DNA of 64,000 nt from Nocardioides sp. Soil797. Its GTDB lineage: Bacteria > Actinomycetota > Actinomycetes > Propionibacteriales > Nocardioidaceae. The stretch is taken from positions 410,288 through 474,287 of the forward strand of contig LMSR01000015.1 in assembly GCA_001429555.1 (NCBI GenBank), read 5' to 3'. The first letter of the stretch is position 1. Every line of letters begins with the position of its first letter. The position numbers were made by a program, and so were the translations under genes. This document shows, piece by piece, positions 48,119-58,416 of this stretch. The notes under the pieces were generated by a model. It was given only the letters and a program-made list of their open reading frames with translations. It was not told the origin of the DNA and did not search any database.

Positions 48119-48858
48119 TGTGGCTCACGCCCTTGGAGCGTGAGTGCGAGGGCCTCCTCGATCGTGAACCGGCCCTCATAGAGAGCGGTGCCGGCGATCG
48201 CTCCCTCGACCCCGAGGGGAACGAGGTCCATCAGCGCACGGATGTCGTCGAGGGTGGTCACACCACCGGAGGCGACCACTGGCTTGTCGGTGCGGGAGCA
48301 GACGTCGCGGAGCAGGTCGAGGTTGGGGCCCTGCAGCATCCCGTCCTTGTTGACGTCGGTGACCACGTAGCGGGCACACCCCTCTGCGTCGAGGCGGGCA
48401 AGGGTCTCGTGGAGATCGCCACCTTCCCGCGTCCAGCCACGTGCCGCGAGAGTGGTGCCGCGGACGTCGAGGCCGATCGCCACGCGATCGCCGTACTCGC
48501 CGATGGCGCGGGCGCACCACTCCGGGTCCTCGAGCGCAGCGGTGCCGATGTTGACCCGACGACACCCGGCATCCATGGCGGACTTGAGCGACTCGTCGTC
48601 ACGCATGCCACCACTCATCTCCACGTCGATGTCGAGCGTGCCGACGATCGTGGCGAGCAGGTCACGATTGTGCCCGTGGCCGAAGGCGGCATCGAGGTCG
48701 ACGAGGTGGATCCACTCGGCCCCCGCGCTCTGCCAGCGGAGCGCGGCCTCGACCGGATCGCCGAACCGCTTCTCCGAGCCGTCCACGCCCTGCACCAGCT
48801 GGACGGCCTGGCCGCCCTTGACGTCCACGGCAGGCAGGAGTTCGAGGTAGTCGCTCAT
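48115..48858 (-). CDS. hisA: ProFAR isomerase HisA (PriA-type)
   Basis: A 247-residue barrel. It has the acid/base aspartates in [14 protein letters not shown] and VTDVNKDGM, and R residues of the first loop (SEKRFGD). In actinobacteria that lack a separate trpF this enzyme is the bifunctional PriA, isomerising both ProFAR and phosphoribosylanthranilate; no trpF is seen in this window, so that is likely here. The start is ATG at 48858. It is preceded by a 136-bp gap that carries two TGACGTCA palindromes. Confidence 0.93.
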   Translation of the reverse strand: MSDYLELLPAVDVKGGQAVQLVQGVDGSEKRFGDPVEAALRWQSAGAEWIHLVDLDAAFGHGHNRDLLATIVGTLDIDVEMSGGMRDDESLKSAMDAGCRRVNIGTAALEDPEWCARAIGEYGDRVAIGLDVRGTTLAARGWTREGGDLHETLARLDAEGCARYVVTDVNKDGMLQGPNLDLLRDVCSRTDKPVVASGGVTTLDDIRALMDLVPLGVEGAIAGTALYEGRFTIEEALALTLQGREPQ

Positions 48859-48916
48859 GCCCACGATCCTAGGCAACGTGTTGACGGGTCCGAAGCCCAT
48901 CCTGCCCTTTGGTCGA

Positions 48917-48972
48917 CGCGTGACGTCATACGTTGCGGTTGCCTGAGCGACCGGTTCGCATGACGTCACGCG
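48917..48972. promoter_or_regulatory. Paired TGACGTCA palindromes before hisA
   Basis: A 13-bp inverted repeat (48917-48929 and 48960-48972) with 30 bases between the arms. Each arm contains the 8-bp palindrome TGACGTCA, at 48921-48928 and 48961-48968, exactly 40 bp apart. It lies in the only long gap of the his run, 59 bp upstream of the hisA ATG at the nearer arm. It could be a two-site operator or a long-stem hairpin after hisH. Confidence 0.5.
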
Positions 48973-48994
48973 CGAACGGCGCGCGAGGGGCGAG

Positions 48995-49630
48995 TCAGAG
49001 GGAGAGCACCCAGTTGCGCAGCAGCGCAGCCCCTGCGTCACCCGACTTCTCCGGGTGGAACTGCGTGGCCGAGAGCGGTCCGTTCTCCACGGCAGCGACG
49101 AACCGGTCGCCACCGTGTTCTGCCCACGTGACCAGCGGTGCGCGAGTGCGGTTGTTCGTCTCCAGCGTCCAGTCGCGGACACCGTAGGAGTGCACGAAGT
49201 AGAACCGCTCGTCCTCCACGCCCGCGAAGAGCGCCGTGCCCGCCGGCGCCTCGACCGTGTTCCACCCCATGTGGGGTACGACGGGAGCCCGGAGCCGCTC
49301 GACGACACCCGGCCACTCGTCACAGCCCTCCGTCTCGACGCCGTGCTCGACGCCACGTGAGAAGAGGATCTGCATGCCCACACAGATGCCGAGCACCGGA
49401 CGCGCGCCGGCAAGGCGACGCCCGATCACCTCGTGACCGCGCACGGCACGCAGGCCGGCCATGCACGCGGCGTACGCCCCGACCCCGGGGACGAGCAGCC
49501 CGTCCGCATCCTGCGCGGCGACCCGGTCCGAGGTCAGCGTCACCTCAGCGCCGGCGCGCTCGACGGCACGCACGACCGAGCGGAGGTTCCCGGACCCGTA
49601 GTCGAGCACAACAACAGTCGGCGACGCCAT
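48995..49630 (-). CDS. hisH: Imidazole glycerol phosphate synthase subunit HisH
   Basis: A 211-residue class I glutamine amidotransferase. The catalytic triad is in [11 protein letters not shown] (Cys) and [10 protein letters not shown] (His, Glu), and the N-terminal [11 protein letters not shown] is the family start. It supplies ammonia to HisF. The start ATG at 49630 lies three bases after the hisB stop. Confidence 0.96.
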   Translation of the reverse strand: MASPTVVVLDYGSGNLRSVVRAVERAGAEVTLTSDRVAAQDADGLLVPGVGAYAACMAGLRAVRGHEVIGRRLAGARPVLGICVGMQILFSRGVEHGVETEGCDEWPGVVERLRAPVVPHMGWNTVEAPAGTALFAGVEDERFYFVHSYGVRDWTLETNNRTRAPLVTWAEHGGDRFVAAVENGPLSATQFHPEKSGDAGAALLRNWVLSL

Positions 49631-49633
49631 GAC

Positions 49634-50245
49634 TCAGAGAGCGCCCTTGGTGGAGGGCACGCCCGTCTCACGCGGGTCGAGCGCGATCGCGTCGCGGAAG
49701 GCGCGGGCGAAGGCCTTGAACTGGGTCTCCACGATGTGGTGCGGTTCGCGACCGGCCAGCACCCGCACGTGGAGCGCGATGTGGGCGTGGAACGAGATCG
49801 ACTCGAAGACGTGGCGGGTCAGTGAACCGAGGAAGAAGTTGCCGGCCGGGTTGCCGATCAGCACGTGCTCCTGGCCCTCCGGCTCACCGGTGTGCACGCA
49901 GTAGGGGCGGCCGGACACGTCGACGACGGCCTGCACGAGCGCCTCGTCGAGCGGCACGGTGGCGTCACCGAATCGCCGGATGCCGACCTTGTCGCCCAGG
50001 GCCTCGCGGATCGCCTGGCCCAGCACGATCGCGGTGTCCTCGACCGTGTGGTGTGAGTCGATGTGGGTGTCACCGCTGGCGTGCACGACCAGGTCGACCA
50101 GGGAGTGGCGGGCGAATGCGGTGAGCATGTGGTCGTAGAAGCCGACACCCGTGGAGACCTGGCTCTGGCCGGTGCCGTCGAGGTCGAGCTCGACGTGGAT
50201 CTTCGACTCCTTGGTCTCCCGATCGATCCGTGCGGTCCTGCTCAT
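49634..50245 (-). CDS. hisB: Imidazoleglycerol-phosphate dehydratase
   Basis: A 203-residue monofunctional HisB (no phosphatase domain). It has the manganese-binding repeats [15 protein letters not shown] and FHAHIALHV...REPHHIVE, and [15 protein letters not shown]. The start ATG at 50245 has GGAGGGG upstream, 13 bases after hisC. Confidence 0.96.
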   Translation of the reverse strand: MSRTARIDRETKESKIHVELDLDGTGQSQVSTGVGFYDHMLTAFARHSLVDLVVHASGDTHIDSHHTVEDTAIVLGQAIREALGDKVGIRRFGDATVPLDEALVQAVVDVSGRPYCVHTGEPEGQEHVLIGNPAGNFFLGSLTRHVFESISFHAHIALHVRVLAGREPHHIVETQFKAFARAFRDAIALDPRETGVPSTKGAL

Positions 50246-50258
50246 CCCTGCCCCTCCT

Positions 50259-51365
50259 TCATGACCCGGCCTTCATGGCCTCGGTCAGTGCGTTCTTGAA
50301 AGTCGTCATCTCTTGCGGCGTCCCGATCGAGACCCGGAGCCACCCCTCAGGCCCGGTCTCCCTGATCAGCACACCACGGTCCAGCAGCTGCTGCCAGACC
50401 GCGTGCCGGTCGTCGAAGGTGCCGAACAACGCGAAGTTCGCGTCGCTGTCGGCGACCTTCAGGCCCTGCTCGCGGAGCCAGCCTACGGTCTCGTCACGCT
50501 CGCGGCGCAGGTCGTCGACCCGGCCCAACAGCTCGGGAGCGTGGCGCAGCGCGGCCAACGCGGTCGCCTGGGTGACGGCGGACAGGTGGTAGGGCAGGCG
50601 TACGACGCGCACGGCGTCGCAGATCTCCGGCGCCGCAGCGAAGTACCCGAGCCGGGCACCGGCCAATGCGAATGCCTTGCTCATCGTGCGCGAGACCACG
50701 AGGTTGCGGTGCTGCGGGAGCAGTTCGAGAGCACTCGGCGTCCCGGAGCGGCGGAACTCGCCGTACGCCTCGTCGACCACGACGACGCCACAGTGGTCAC
50801 CATCGGCTGCCGCCTCGCACAGCATCGCCACTGCCTCGGGCGGCAGCGCGGTGCCGGTCGGGTTGTTCGGCGAGGGCAGGAGCACGACGTGGGGCCGGTG
50901 CTCGTGGATCAGCTCGCGTGCGGCATCGAGGTCGAGCGAGAAGTCGGCTTCACGGCGTCCGGCCACCCATGCGGTCATCGCGTCGCGGGCGTACTCGGGA
51001 TACATGGAGTACGTCGGAGCGAAGCTCAGCGCCGTGCGACCGGGGCCACCGAAGGCCTGCAGCAGTTGCAGCATGACCTCGTTGGAACCGTTGGCCGCCC
51101 ACACCTGTGCCTGGGTGACACCCTGTCCCCCGTCGGTGTTCAGGTAGTCGGCGAGGGCCGTCCTGAGCTCGGTGAACTCACGATCGGGATAGCGGTTCAG
51201 GGTCACCGAGGCCTCGGCCACCGAGGCAGCGATGTCGGCAACCACCTCGGCCGACGGGCCGTAGGGGTTCTCGTTGACGTTGAGCTGGACCGGGACGTCG
51301 AGCTGTGGGGCGCCGTAGGGCTCGATGCCCTGCAGCTCCTCGCGCAGAGGAGGCCAGGTGGACAT
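50259..51365 (-). CDS. hisC: Histidinol-phosphate aminotransferase
   Basis: A 368-residue fold-type I PLP enzyme. It has [14 protein letters not shown] at the N-terminus, [10 protein letters not shown], the aspartate of [10 protein letters not shown], and the PLP lysine in [18 protein letters not shown]. The start ATG at 51365 has AGGGGTGA seven bases upstream, five bases after the hisD stop; GTG 51374 overlapping that stop is the alternative. Confidence 0.95.
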   Translation of the reverse strand: MSTWPPLREELQGIEPYGAPQLDVPVQLNVNENPYGPSAEVVADIAASVAEASVTLNRYPDREFTELRTALADYLNTDGGQGVTQAQVWAANGSNEVMLQLLQAFGGPGRTALSFAPTYSMYPEYARDAMTAWVAGRREADFSLDLDAARELIHEHRPHVVLLPSPNNPTGTALPPEAVAMLCEAAADGDHCGVVVVDEAYGEFRRSGTPSALELLPQHRNLVVSRTMSKAFALAGARLGYFAAAPEICDAVRVVRLPYHLSAVTQATALAALRHAPELLGRVDDLRRERDETVGWLREQGLKVADSDANFALFGTFDDRHAVWQQLLDRGVLIRETGPEGWLRVSIGTPQEMTTFKNALTEAMKAGS

Positions 51366-51370
51366 GACGC

Positions 51371-52732
51371 TCACCCCTGGTCTCGAGACGGTCGCTGCGC
51401 GACCTCCTCGGCCGACGACGCGGACTGCGAGTCCTGCTGCGCGAACCGCGCCGACACACCTGCCCCGTGACCGGGCAGGTCTTCCGCCTCGGCCAGGGCC
51501 ACCACGTGGTCGGCCACCTCGGCCAGCGCCGCACGGGTGTAGTCGACGACGTGCATCTGCTTGAGGAACGAGTCGACGCCCAACCCCGAGGAGTGGCAGG
51601 CGCAACCGGCCGTCGGCAGCACGTGGTTGGAGCCGGCGCAGTAGTCACCCACGGCCACCGGAGACCACGGGCCGATGAAGACAGCGCCCGCGTTGCGCAC
51701 CCGAGCCGCGACCGCGGCGGCGTCACGGGTGTGCACCTCGAGGTGCTCGGATGCGTAGGCGTTGACCACGTCGAGACCTTGGTCCACGTCGTCGACCAGC
51801 ACGATCGCCGACTGCTCCCCCGCGAGTGCCTGGGCGACCCGCTCGGAGTGCCGGGTCGCAGCCACCTGCTTCTCGAGCTCAGCCGTCACGTCGTCGGCCA
51901 GGACGTCGGAGTCGGTGACCAGCAACGACGCGGAGGTGCCACCGTGCTCGGCCTCGGTGAGGAGGTCGGCCGCCACGAAGGCGGCATCGGCGCTCTCGTC
52001 GGCCAGGATCGCGATCTCGCTGGGCCCGGCCTCCGAGTCGATGCCGACCACGCCACGAAGCAGTCTCTTGGCGGCGGTGACATAGAGGTTGCCGGGGCCC
52101 ACGACCATGTTGACCGGCTGGCAGGGACCTGCCCCGTGGGCCAGCATTGCGACGGCCTGGGCGCCGCCGACGGCGTACACCTCCTCGACACCGAGGAGGG
52201 CGCACGCGGCCAGAACGGACGGATCCGGAAGTCCCGTCTCGCGAGTCGGCGGGGTGGCCAGCGCGATCGAGCCGACCCCGGCGACCTGGGCGGGCACGAC
52301 GTTCATCACGACGGTCGACACCAGCGGAGCCAGACCACCGGGGACGTAGAGCCCCACCCGGTCCACCGGAACGGACCGGTGCGTGACCACGGCTCCGGGA
52401 GCGACATCGACGACGGTGTCGTCGCTCAGGTCGGCCTCGCAGGCGGTGCGCAACCGACGGATCGACTCCTCCAGCGCCGCTCGCACTGCTGGGTCGAGGG
52501 CACTCAGGGCGTCGTTCGTGGCCTCGACCGGCACCCGGATGTCGGCAAGTCGAACCCCGTCGAAGCGCTCGGTGAGCTCGACCACGGCCTCGAGGCCGCG
52601 GGTGCGGACGTCATCGACGATCGGACGCACCACATGCAGCGCGGCCTCCACGTCGAAGTCGGCCCGCGGCACCGCGGTCCGATAGTCGACGGGCGCTCCT
52701 GCGCGGCCACGGAGGTCGATGCGACGAATCAT
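51371..52732 (-). CDS. hisD: Histidinol dehydrogenase
   Basis: A 453-residue enzyme for the last two steps of histidine synthesis. It has [26 protein letters not shown]-type [13 protein letters not shown], the zinc and base residues in GPSEIAI and TEAEHG, and SEHLEVH. The normal fold ends near LPGHGAGV. The final stretch ([15 protein letters not shown]) is encoded by a REP-like sequence and looks like a recent tail extension. The start ATG at 52732 is the first gene of the his run. Confidence 0.96.
   Translation of the reverse strand: MIRRIDLRGRAGAPVDYRTAVPRADFDVEAALHVVRPIVDDVRTRGLEAVVELTERFDGVRLADIRVPVEATNDALSALDPAVRAALEESIRRLRTACEADLSDDTVVDVAPGAVVTHRSVPVDRVGLYVPGGLAPLVSTVVMNVVPAQVAGVGSIALATPPTRETGLPDPSVLAACALLGVEEVYAVGGAQAVAMLAHGAGPCQPVNMVVGPGNLYVTAAKRLLRGVVGIDSEAGPSEIAILADESADAAFVAADLLTEAEHGGTSASLLVTDSDVLADDVTAELEKQVAATRHSERVAQALAGEQSAIVLVDDVDQGLDVVNAYASEHLEVHTRDAAAVAARVRNAGAVFIGPWSPVAVGDYCAGSNHVLPTAGCACHSSGLGVDSFLKQMHVVDYTRAALAEVADHVVALAEAEDLPGHGAGVSARFAQQDSQSASSAEEVAQRPSRDQG
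51378..51413. repeat. REP-like sequence inside the hisD 3' end
   Basis: It shares TGGT(C/T)TCGAGACG-CTCG-like sequence with the element at 36530-36566 and encodes the last residues of HisD. Confidence 0.4.
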
Positions 52733-52837
52733 GGTGGCGAGTCTAGTTGTCGTCGTCGCTCGACCTCACCCGGTTTCGGCTGGCGACACACCGCCCTCCC
52801 GCGCGGGTCGAACCGTGCGGTCCGCGCACGCTCCGCA

Positions 52838-54730
52838 TCAACGGCTCGGGGCCAGGGTGACCAGGACCGGCAGATGGTCGGAGAGCTCCGAGGCCACCGC
52901 ACGCGGGTCGGACGGGGTCAACGCAGACGTGACGAACACGTGGTCGATCTGCTGCTCCGGATCATCGGCCGGCGAGGTCACCACGGGGCGGTCTCCGTCG
53001 AGGGCATCGGAGAGCCCGCTGTCCAGCAACGCCTGCCAGGACAAAGACCCCGGTTCGAGGTTGAAGTCACCACCGAGGACGACCGGGTTGCCGGCATCGG
53101 CGCGTCCTCGCACGAAGTCCGCAATGTCGCGAGCCTGATCGAGCGAGCCGTCTCCCTCACCACCATGAGGCTGCACATGGGTGGAGACCACGTCGTACGC
53201 GGTGCCGTCGAGATCGACCGTCAGGGCCAGTGCCTGGGCGCCGGTGACCGCGTCGTACGACGGCAAGGGGTGTGCGTCGACATCGGTGACCGGCAGGTTC
53301 GTCAGCACCGCGTCGCCCCAGACCGGGTCAGCGGCCGGACCGAAGTGTGCCTCCATGTCGAGCAGCCTGGCCAGGATGGCGAGCTGGTCCTGTCCCCCGT
53401 TGAGCAGCCAGGCCCGGTCGATCTCGCTGAGGAGCACGACGTCGGGTTGCTGCCGGGCGATCACCCGGGCGACTGCGCGTGGTTCGAAGGTGCCGTCCAT
53501 GCCGTAGCCCATGCGCAGGTTCCAGGCGAGCACACGCAGACCCTCGTGAGGATCTGACCGGGCTGCGACGGGTTGCACCGTCACGTTCGGGCCCAGCGCA
53601 CCGGCCACCACGGCGGCCGTGCCGGCGATGACGGTCAGGGCTGTCGAGACCGGAGCCATGCCGTGGCGCCGACGCGGCCGGGCCGTTGCGTCGGCTTCCC
53701 GACCCACGACACGCACGCCGAGGACTGTCAGTCCCGCCGCGAGGAGGACAAGGAGGAGATCGGCGCGATAGCCGAGGTCGTAGCCGGCGTAGTAGGCGAA
53801 GAACAGCACGACCCAGAGCACGGCGCCGAAGGCTGCACCCGCGACGGGTCCGGCAGCGGTCGGCGAGAACGGCCGACCCAAGGCGCCGAGGAGCACGATC
53901 AGCGCAGGCATCCCGACGGCGAAGAGGGGCAGCGTCCAGGACCGGGCCGAGTCCGGCAGCATCACCACCGCGGTGCCACCGGTCAGTGCCGCTCCGGCGA
54001 CCAGCACGGCGAGGCGTCCGCGCAGCCATCCGGGATCGTGCCGGATCCATCGAGCCACCAGCACGCCCGCGGCCAGGCCCAGGACCACCAGCGGCGGCCC
54101 CCAGGCCTCGCTGGTGGCCGATCCCCGAGCCGGGTTGGCGGCCCAGGTGCCGGCCAGCAGAAAGGAGGGCAGCAGCACGAATGCCACCTGGCGCGTTGCC
54201 GGCGATGCCTCGGCGCTCCGGTTCGTCACCAGTGTGGCGACCACCAGAGCGATCTGCACGGCCAGGACGGTCCATCCCCAGGCGTCCGAACGCCAGACCG
54301 CGGCCCAGGTGCCGAGGGCCGCGTGGGAGGTGCCGGCCAGGGCCAGCCCGACGGCGTACCCCTCGACCAGGCGGTCGCCCCAGAACTGCGTGGCCAGGCA
54401 GCACCACCCGATCGCGCACGCGACCCCCACCGACGACCACCACAGCTGGGCCGGACCGCCGCCGACCACCTGGAGGCCGACCCGGCAGGTGCCGGCCGCC
54501 ACCAGACACCCGACGAGCACGAGGTGACCGGGGACCCCGGTGAGGCGGACCACGAGGAGCGGAAGCAGCCCGGCCAGGACCACCGCGAGCGCAAAGGCTC
54601 CCATCAACTCGGCCGGTGTCGAGGCAGCCTGCCCGAAGATCGTGATCAGCGACGGCGCCCACACCCGGAGGAGGTCGACCAGCAGCCACATTCCTGCCCC
54701 GACTGCGCATGCCTGCTTCATGGAAGACAT
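52838..54730 (-). CDS. Membrane-anchored endonuclease/exonuclease/phosphatase-family hydrolase
   Basis: A 630-residue protein. The first 350 residues or so form about ten hydrophobic helices. The C-terminal 260 residues are an EEP domain with all usual motifs: LAWNLRMGYG (Asn), LLSEIDRAW (Glu), STHVQPHGG (His), VVLGGDFNLEP (Asp, Asn), QQIDHVFV and SDHLPVLV. EEP enzymes cut phosphodiester or phosphomonoester bonds in nucleic acids, phospholipids or inositol phosphates; the substrate here is unknown and the domain probably faces outside. The start is ATG at 54730, only 20 bp from the divergent LON-N gene. Confidence 0.85.
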   Translation of the reverse strand: MSSMKQACAVGAGMWLLVDLLRVWAPSLITIFGQAASTPAELMGAFALAVVLAGLLPLLVVRLTGVPGHLVLVGCLVAAGTCRVGLQVVGGGPAQLWWSSVGVACAIGWCCLATQFWGDRLVEGYAVGLALAGTSHAALGTWAAVWRSDAWGWTVLAVQIALVVATLVTNRSAEASPATRQVAFVLLPSFLLAGTWAANPARGSATSEAWGPPLVVLGLAAGVLVARWIRHDPGWLRGRLAVLVAGAALTGGTAVVMLPDSARSWTLPLFAVGMPALIVLLGALGRPFSPTAAGPVAGAAFGAVLWVVLFFAYYAGYDLGYRADLLLVLLAAGLTVLGVRVVGREADATARPRRRHGMAPVSTALTVIAGTAAVVAGALGPNVTVQPVAARSDPHEGLRVLAWNLRMGYGMDGTFEPRAVARVIARQQPDVVLLSEIDRAWLLNGGQDQLAILARLLDMEAHFGPAADPVWGDAVLTNLPVTDVDAHPLPSYDAVTGAQALALTVDLDGTAYDVVSTHVQPHGGEGDGSLDQARDIADFVRGRADAGNPVVLGGDFNLEPGSLSWQALLDSGLSDALDGDRPVVTSPADDPEQQIDHVFVTSALTPSDPRAVASELSDHLPVLVTLAPSR

Positions 54731-54750
54731 CCTGCCGCTACTGTGGAGAA

Positions 54751-55425
54751 ATGACCGAGAGGCTGCCGCTGTTCCCCCTCAACACGGTGCTCTTCCCCGG
54801 CATCTCGGTGCCGCTGCGGGTCTTCGAGGACCGTTACCGTGCCCTGGTGCATGCATTGATGCGCATCGACGACCCGGCCGAGCGCCTCTTCGGCTCGGTC
54901 GCGATCCGTGAGGGGTTCGAGGTGGGCGAGCGTGGGGGCCAGTCCCTGCACCGGATTGGCTGCGTGCTGCAGCTGACCGACATCGAGTCCCACTCCGACG
55001 GCACGTTCGACATCGTCGCGGTCGGGCGTGGCCGCCTGCGCCTGGAGTCCTTGGAGACCACCGGTGACTTCCTTGCCGGCCAGGTCGACCTGTTCGACGA
55101 GGAGACCGAGCCGGAGGCCGACCCTGAGGGCGTCGCCTCGGTGGCTCGTGCCACCTTCGAGACCTATCGCACCGTGCTCTCCGAGATCCGCGGCGAGGAC
55201 GTGCTCACCGGCGATCTCCCCCGCGATCCCACGTATCTGTCCTGGACGATGGCGGCCACCTGCCTGCTCACCATGCGCGATCGCCAGATGCTCCTCGAGG
55301 CCGACACGGCACCCATCCGGCTGGCGATGCTCACCGAGATGATGCGTGAGGAGATCCGGGCGATGATCATCCTGCCCTCGCTGCCGGCGACCGAGGTGTC
55401 GCGCACCGGCTGGTCCCCCAACTGA
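54751..55425 (+). CDS. LON substrate-binding domain protein (stand-alone Lon-N)
   Basis: A 224-residue protein with the Lon N-terminal fold: LPLFPLNTVLFPGISVPLRVF at the start (shown partly: LPLFPLNTVLFPG), then RIGCVLQLTDIES and a helical C-terminus. There is no ATPase or protease domain. The start ATG at 54751 has GGAGAA directly before it. It is probably co-transcribed with ybaK, nine bases on. The function is unknown; peptide or protein binding is the family idea. Confidence 0.88.
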   Translation: MTERLPLFPLNTVLFPGISVPLRVFEDRYRALVHALMRIDDPAERLFGSVAIREGFEVGERGGQSLHRIGCVLQLTDIESHSDGTFDIVAVGRGRLRLESLETTGDFLAGQVDLFDEETEPEADPEGVASVARATFETYRTVLSEIRGEDVLTGDLPRDPTYLSWTMAATCLLTMRDRQMLLEADTAPIRLAMLTEMMREEIRAMIILPSLPATEVSRTGWSPN

Positions 55426-55433
55426 GCTGCGCC

Positions 55434-55928
55434 GTGGCGAAGAAGAAGAACGGCGGTACGCCGGCAACCGTGGCGCTGGCTCGTCACGGAGTCGACTTCA
55501 CCGCGCATACCTATGTCCACGACCCACGCGTGAGCAGCTTCGGCCTGGAGGCCGCCCAGGCCCTCGGTGTCGAAGCCGACCGGGTGTTCAAGACGCTGGT
55601 GGCCAGCGCCGAGGGCAGCCTGGTGGTCGGCATCGTTCCGGTCACCCGACAGCTGGACCTGAAGGCCCTGGCCCGGTCCGTGGGGTCGAGCAAGGCCACC
55701 ATGGCCGAGCAGTCGGCCGCCGAGCGCAGCACCGGCTACGTGGTCGGAGGCATCTCACCGATCGGCCAGAAGCGAAGCCTGCTCACCGTGCTCGACGACT
55801 CCGCGCTGGCCCACCCGACGATCTTCGTCTCCGGAGGTCGTCGCGGCCTGGATCTCGAGCTCACCCCGGCCCACCTGGTGGCCGTGGTCGGTGCTCGGGT
55901 CGAGCGCATCGCCCGACCCGAGCACTGA
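55434..55928 (+). CDS. ybaK: Cys-tRNA(Pro) deacylase YbaK
   Basis: A 164-residue YbaK/ProX-like editing protein that removes cysteine mis-attached to tRNA-Pro. It has TYVHDPRVSSFGLEAAQALG, the catalytic lysine segment VFKTLVAS, the loop YVVGGISPIGQKRSL and FVSGGRRGLDLEL. The start is GTG at 55434, eight bases after the LON-N stop. The length is normal for the family. Confidence 0.92.
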   Translation: MAKKKNGGTPATVALARHGVDFTAHTYVHDPRVSSFGLEAAQALGVEADRVFKTLVASAEGSLVVGIVPVTRQLDLKALARSVGSSKATMAEQSAAERSTGYVVGGISPIGQKRSLLTVLDDSALAHPTIFVSGGRRGLDLELTPAHLVAVVGARVERIARPEH

Positions 55929-55957
55929 CCGGGGTCCCTCAGGACTCCTGGCTCAGG

Positions 55958-57799
55958 TCACCCGGTGGTGATCTTGATCAACGCGTGCACCTCGTCGCCG
56001 TCGGTCCACGAGCTGATGCCCAGGGCCTCGAGCGGGTCGGCGTTGTCGATGACCTCCTGGGGCGCCTCGGCGGCCCGGAGCACCTCCAGCAACCAGTCCC
56101 CGGAGTCGAAGTTGGCGAAGAGGATGGCTGAGGAGTCCTCGGCCTCGGGCACCACGGATCGGAACGTGTCGTCGTCGCCGAGATCGCCCTGCTCGGCGAG
56201 CTCGTCGATGTAGGCCTGGCTCGGCGAGACGATGACGTAGCCGTCGTGCTCCTCAGAGGCCAGCATCTCCACGTCGGAACCGAGCTCGTCAGCCAGCTGG
56301 GTCCGCATCTTGTCGAGCGTTGCCTCGATCTGGTCGGGGTCACCCTTGATCTTGAGTGCCACCGGAAGCTCGGTGGGCCCGAGCTCGACGACCTGGTCGG
56401 GGTCGAAGTTGCTGTCGAGGGCCAACACGAACGAGTCCCCGAACAGCGTCTCGAGGTCATCGGGCAGGGACAATCCGGTCTCAGCCTCTGCCTCGGCGAT
56501 GGTGTCCTCGTAGGACTGCGTGGACTGCTCCTCGATGATGGGTCGCAGCTGGTCCAGCAGCGCCGCGCCCCAACCGTCTGCCATCCCGGCTCCGACCGCC
56601 ACGGCGGTGCTGTCCGGAAGGGTGGCCAGGGTGTCGTCACCACGGTCACCGCTGATCAGCTTGCTGGTTGCGGTGTTCACCTGGCCGGTGGCGAACTCGA
56701 TCTCGAGGCTGCCGTCGTTGAACCGCACCGTGCCGGCACCGCCCTTGAAGTCTTCGAGGGCGTTCATCAGCTCGTCGCTCTCCGCGCCGACTTCGGACTC
56801 CATCGCATCGGTCAGCGGGGAGAACCGGGCCAGCTGCTCTCCGGCATCCGAAGAGGCATAGACGTTGATCACGCCCGGGTCCCCGGCCGCGTCGGTCCAC
56901 TTCTGGTACTGGTCGTCGTCCTCGAGGCTGGCGTCCTTGGCGTCGTCAACGACGCGCTCGGCGATGTCCTCGGTCTCAGCCAGCACCACCCAGTCGCCGT
57001 TGAAGGCGTAGCCGCCGATGTCTTCGCTCTCGCCGCTGGCCTCGTTGCCGCAGTTGACGATCTTGTTGAGGCCGTCCTCGGCCTTGTCCTGGTTCTTGAC
57101 CTGGACCACCAGCACCGGGTCAGGGTGTTCATGGCCCTGGTCGACCACCGCGAGTGCCGCACGGTCACCGAGCCACGGCTCGATGTCGTCGTCGTAGTCG
57201 AGCTCGGTGCAGGCACCGGAGTCCTGGATCCACTCGAAGATCTTCTTGCGTACGTCGTCATCGGTCTCGAGTCCCGTGTTCTCCTTGAACGCGGGGAACT
57301 TGCGCAGTGCCTTGAGCGCCTCGATCTTCTGCTCACCCGAGGGATCGAGGTCGACCGAGAGATAGGCCAATGTGTCATCCGGAAGCGCCTCTGCCGGCTG
57401 CGGCCCCTGCTTGAAGAACGACATCCAGGCCCACACGCCACCACCGATGAGAACGACCATCGCGCCGACCACGGCACCGATCACCAGGCCGCGTCGTCCA
57501 CCACGCCCCGACCGCTTCTCGCGGGGCATCGCCGCGCCGGGTCCGGCACTGAGCTGCTCCGCGAACGGTGCGGCTGCGGGCTGCTGCGCGTAGGGCGCCG
57601 TCATGTCGGGACCGGGCGCGTAGGGGCCGGGTGTGTGAGGCCCCGGCTGGTAGGGGCCGGACTGGTAGGGGCCGGGCTGGCCCTGCTGAGGGACTGTCGG
57701 CCCCTGCTCAGGGGAGTTGCTGTTGCCCTGCCCGTAGCCGGGCTGGCCGTAGGGATCGTGGCCCCCGCCGGCCCCTGGCGGTGGATTCTGAGAAGGCAC
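55958..57799 (-). CDS. DUF3352-family membrane-anchored extracellular protein
   Basis: A 613-residue protein. Residues 1-95 are a Pro/Gly/Gln-rich cytoplasmic segment with PGPY-type repeats. One helix (about 104-128, GLVIGAVVGAMVVLIGGGVWAW) is followed by a large acidic DUF3352 domain beginning LPDDTLAYLSVDLDPSGEQK. The family is common in actinobacteria and has no known activity. The Pro-rich segment recalls substrates of Ser/Thr kinases (inference). It is on the same strand as the DUF2567-like gene and dnaE, 47 bp downstream. Confidence 0.78.
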   Translation of the reverse strand: MPSQNPPPGAGGGHDPYGQPGYGQGNSNSPEQGPTVPQQGQPGPYQSGPYQPGPHTPGPYAPGPDMTAPYAQQPAAAPFAEQLSAGPGAAMPREKRSGRGGRRGLVIGAVVGAMVVLIGGGVWAWMSFFKQGPQPAEALPDDTLAYLSVDLDPSGEQKIEALKALRKFPAFKENTGLETDDDVRKKIFEWIQDSGACTELDYDDDIEPWLGDRAALAVVDQGHEHPDPVLVVQVKNQDKAEDGLNKIVNCGNEASGESEDIGGYAFNGDWVVLAETEDIAERVVDDAKDASLEDDDQYQKWTDAAGDPGVINVYASSDAGEQLARFSPLTDAMESEVGAESDELMNALEDFKGGAGTVRFNDGSLEIEFATGQVNTATSKLISGDRGDDTLATLPDSTAVAVGAGMADGWGAALLDQLRPIIEEQSTQSYEDTIAEAEAETGLSLPDDLETLFGDSFVLALDSNFDPDQVVELGPTELPVALKIKGDPDQIEATLDKMRTQLADELGSDVEMLASEEHDGYVIVSPSQAYIDELAEQGDLGDDDTFRSVVPEAEDSSAILFANFDSGDWLLEVLRAAEAPQEVIDNADPLEALGISSWTDGDEVHALIKITTG

Positions 57800-57846
57800 C
57801 TGGTTCCCCCATCTGGATGATCGTGCGCACGCCTGGGACGTTCAGG

Positions 57847-58416
57847 CTACCCGTTGGGGCGGGGCTCAAACTGCGCATCGACGCCCTGCGGGACGGACGC
57901 TTCCGCCGTGGGCCCGGACCGCTTGCGGTCCCGCCGCCGGGTGAAGCAGGTCAACACGATCACCGATCCGAGAAGGGCACCGCCGGGGAAGGAGGTCAGC
58001 ACGGTCAGCCAGGGAGCGTGGAGGTCGCCCTTGACCTTGGCCATGTCGTCGGCGCCCTCGGCGAACGAGGTGGCCGAGTCGGGCCCGAGGGCCGCTCCGA
58101 CGGCAAGCATCACTCCCCCAGCCGCCAGCGAACCGACGGCGACAGCGACGAGGGTCCAGACCTCGTCACGCTCGAAGATGAGCGTCGAGGCCAGGCTGAC
58201 CACCAGGCCGGCTGTCACCGCGATGAAGAAGTAGAGGCCGACCCCACGGAAGTCCTTGTCGTCCTCGAAGCGCGGCACGTGGTTGAAGACGATCCCCTCC
58301 GGGCCGGGCGCCCACAGCTGGTGCCACAGCCACCCACAGAACAGGCCGACGACCACGAAGGCCCCGACCACGATCAGGACTTCGCGCAGGATTGAGGTGA
58401 TGCGTTCACTGGCCAA
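57847..58416 (-). CDS. DUF2567-like membrane protein
   Basis: A 189-residue protein with four hydrophobic helices and a basic, proline-containing cytoplasmic tail. VGLFCGWLWHQLWAPGPEG after the first helix and FFIAVTAGLVVSLASTL in the second match DUF2567 as I remember it. The start TTG at 58416 overlaps the dnaE stop by 11 bp; the start is uncertain. The function is unknown. Confidence 0.6.
   Translation of the reverse strand: MASERITSILREVLIVVGAFVVVGLFCGWLWHQLWAPGPEGIVFNHVPRFEDDKDFRGVGLYFFIAVTAGLVVSLASTLIFERDEVWTLVAVAVGSLAAGGVMLAVGAALGPDSATSFAEGADDMAKVKGDLHAPWLTVLTSFPGGALLGSVIVLTCFTRRRDRKRSGPTAEASVPQGVDAQFEPRPNG

Noticed and set aside
48917..48972. Reading the TGACGTCA pair as CRE sites
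   Set aside because: CREB-type sites are eukaryotic. The palindrome is reported only as a candidate bacterial operator or hairpin.
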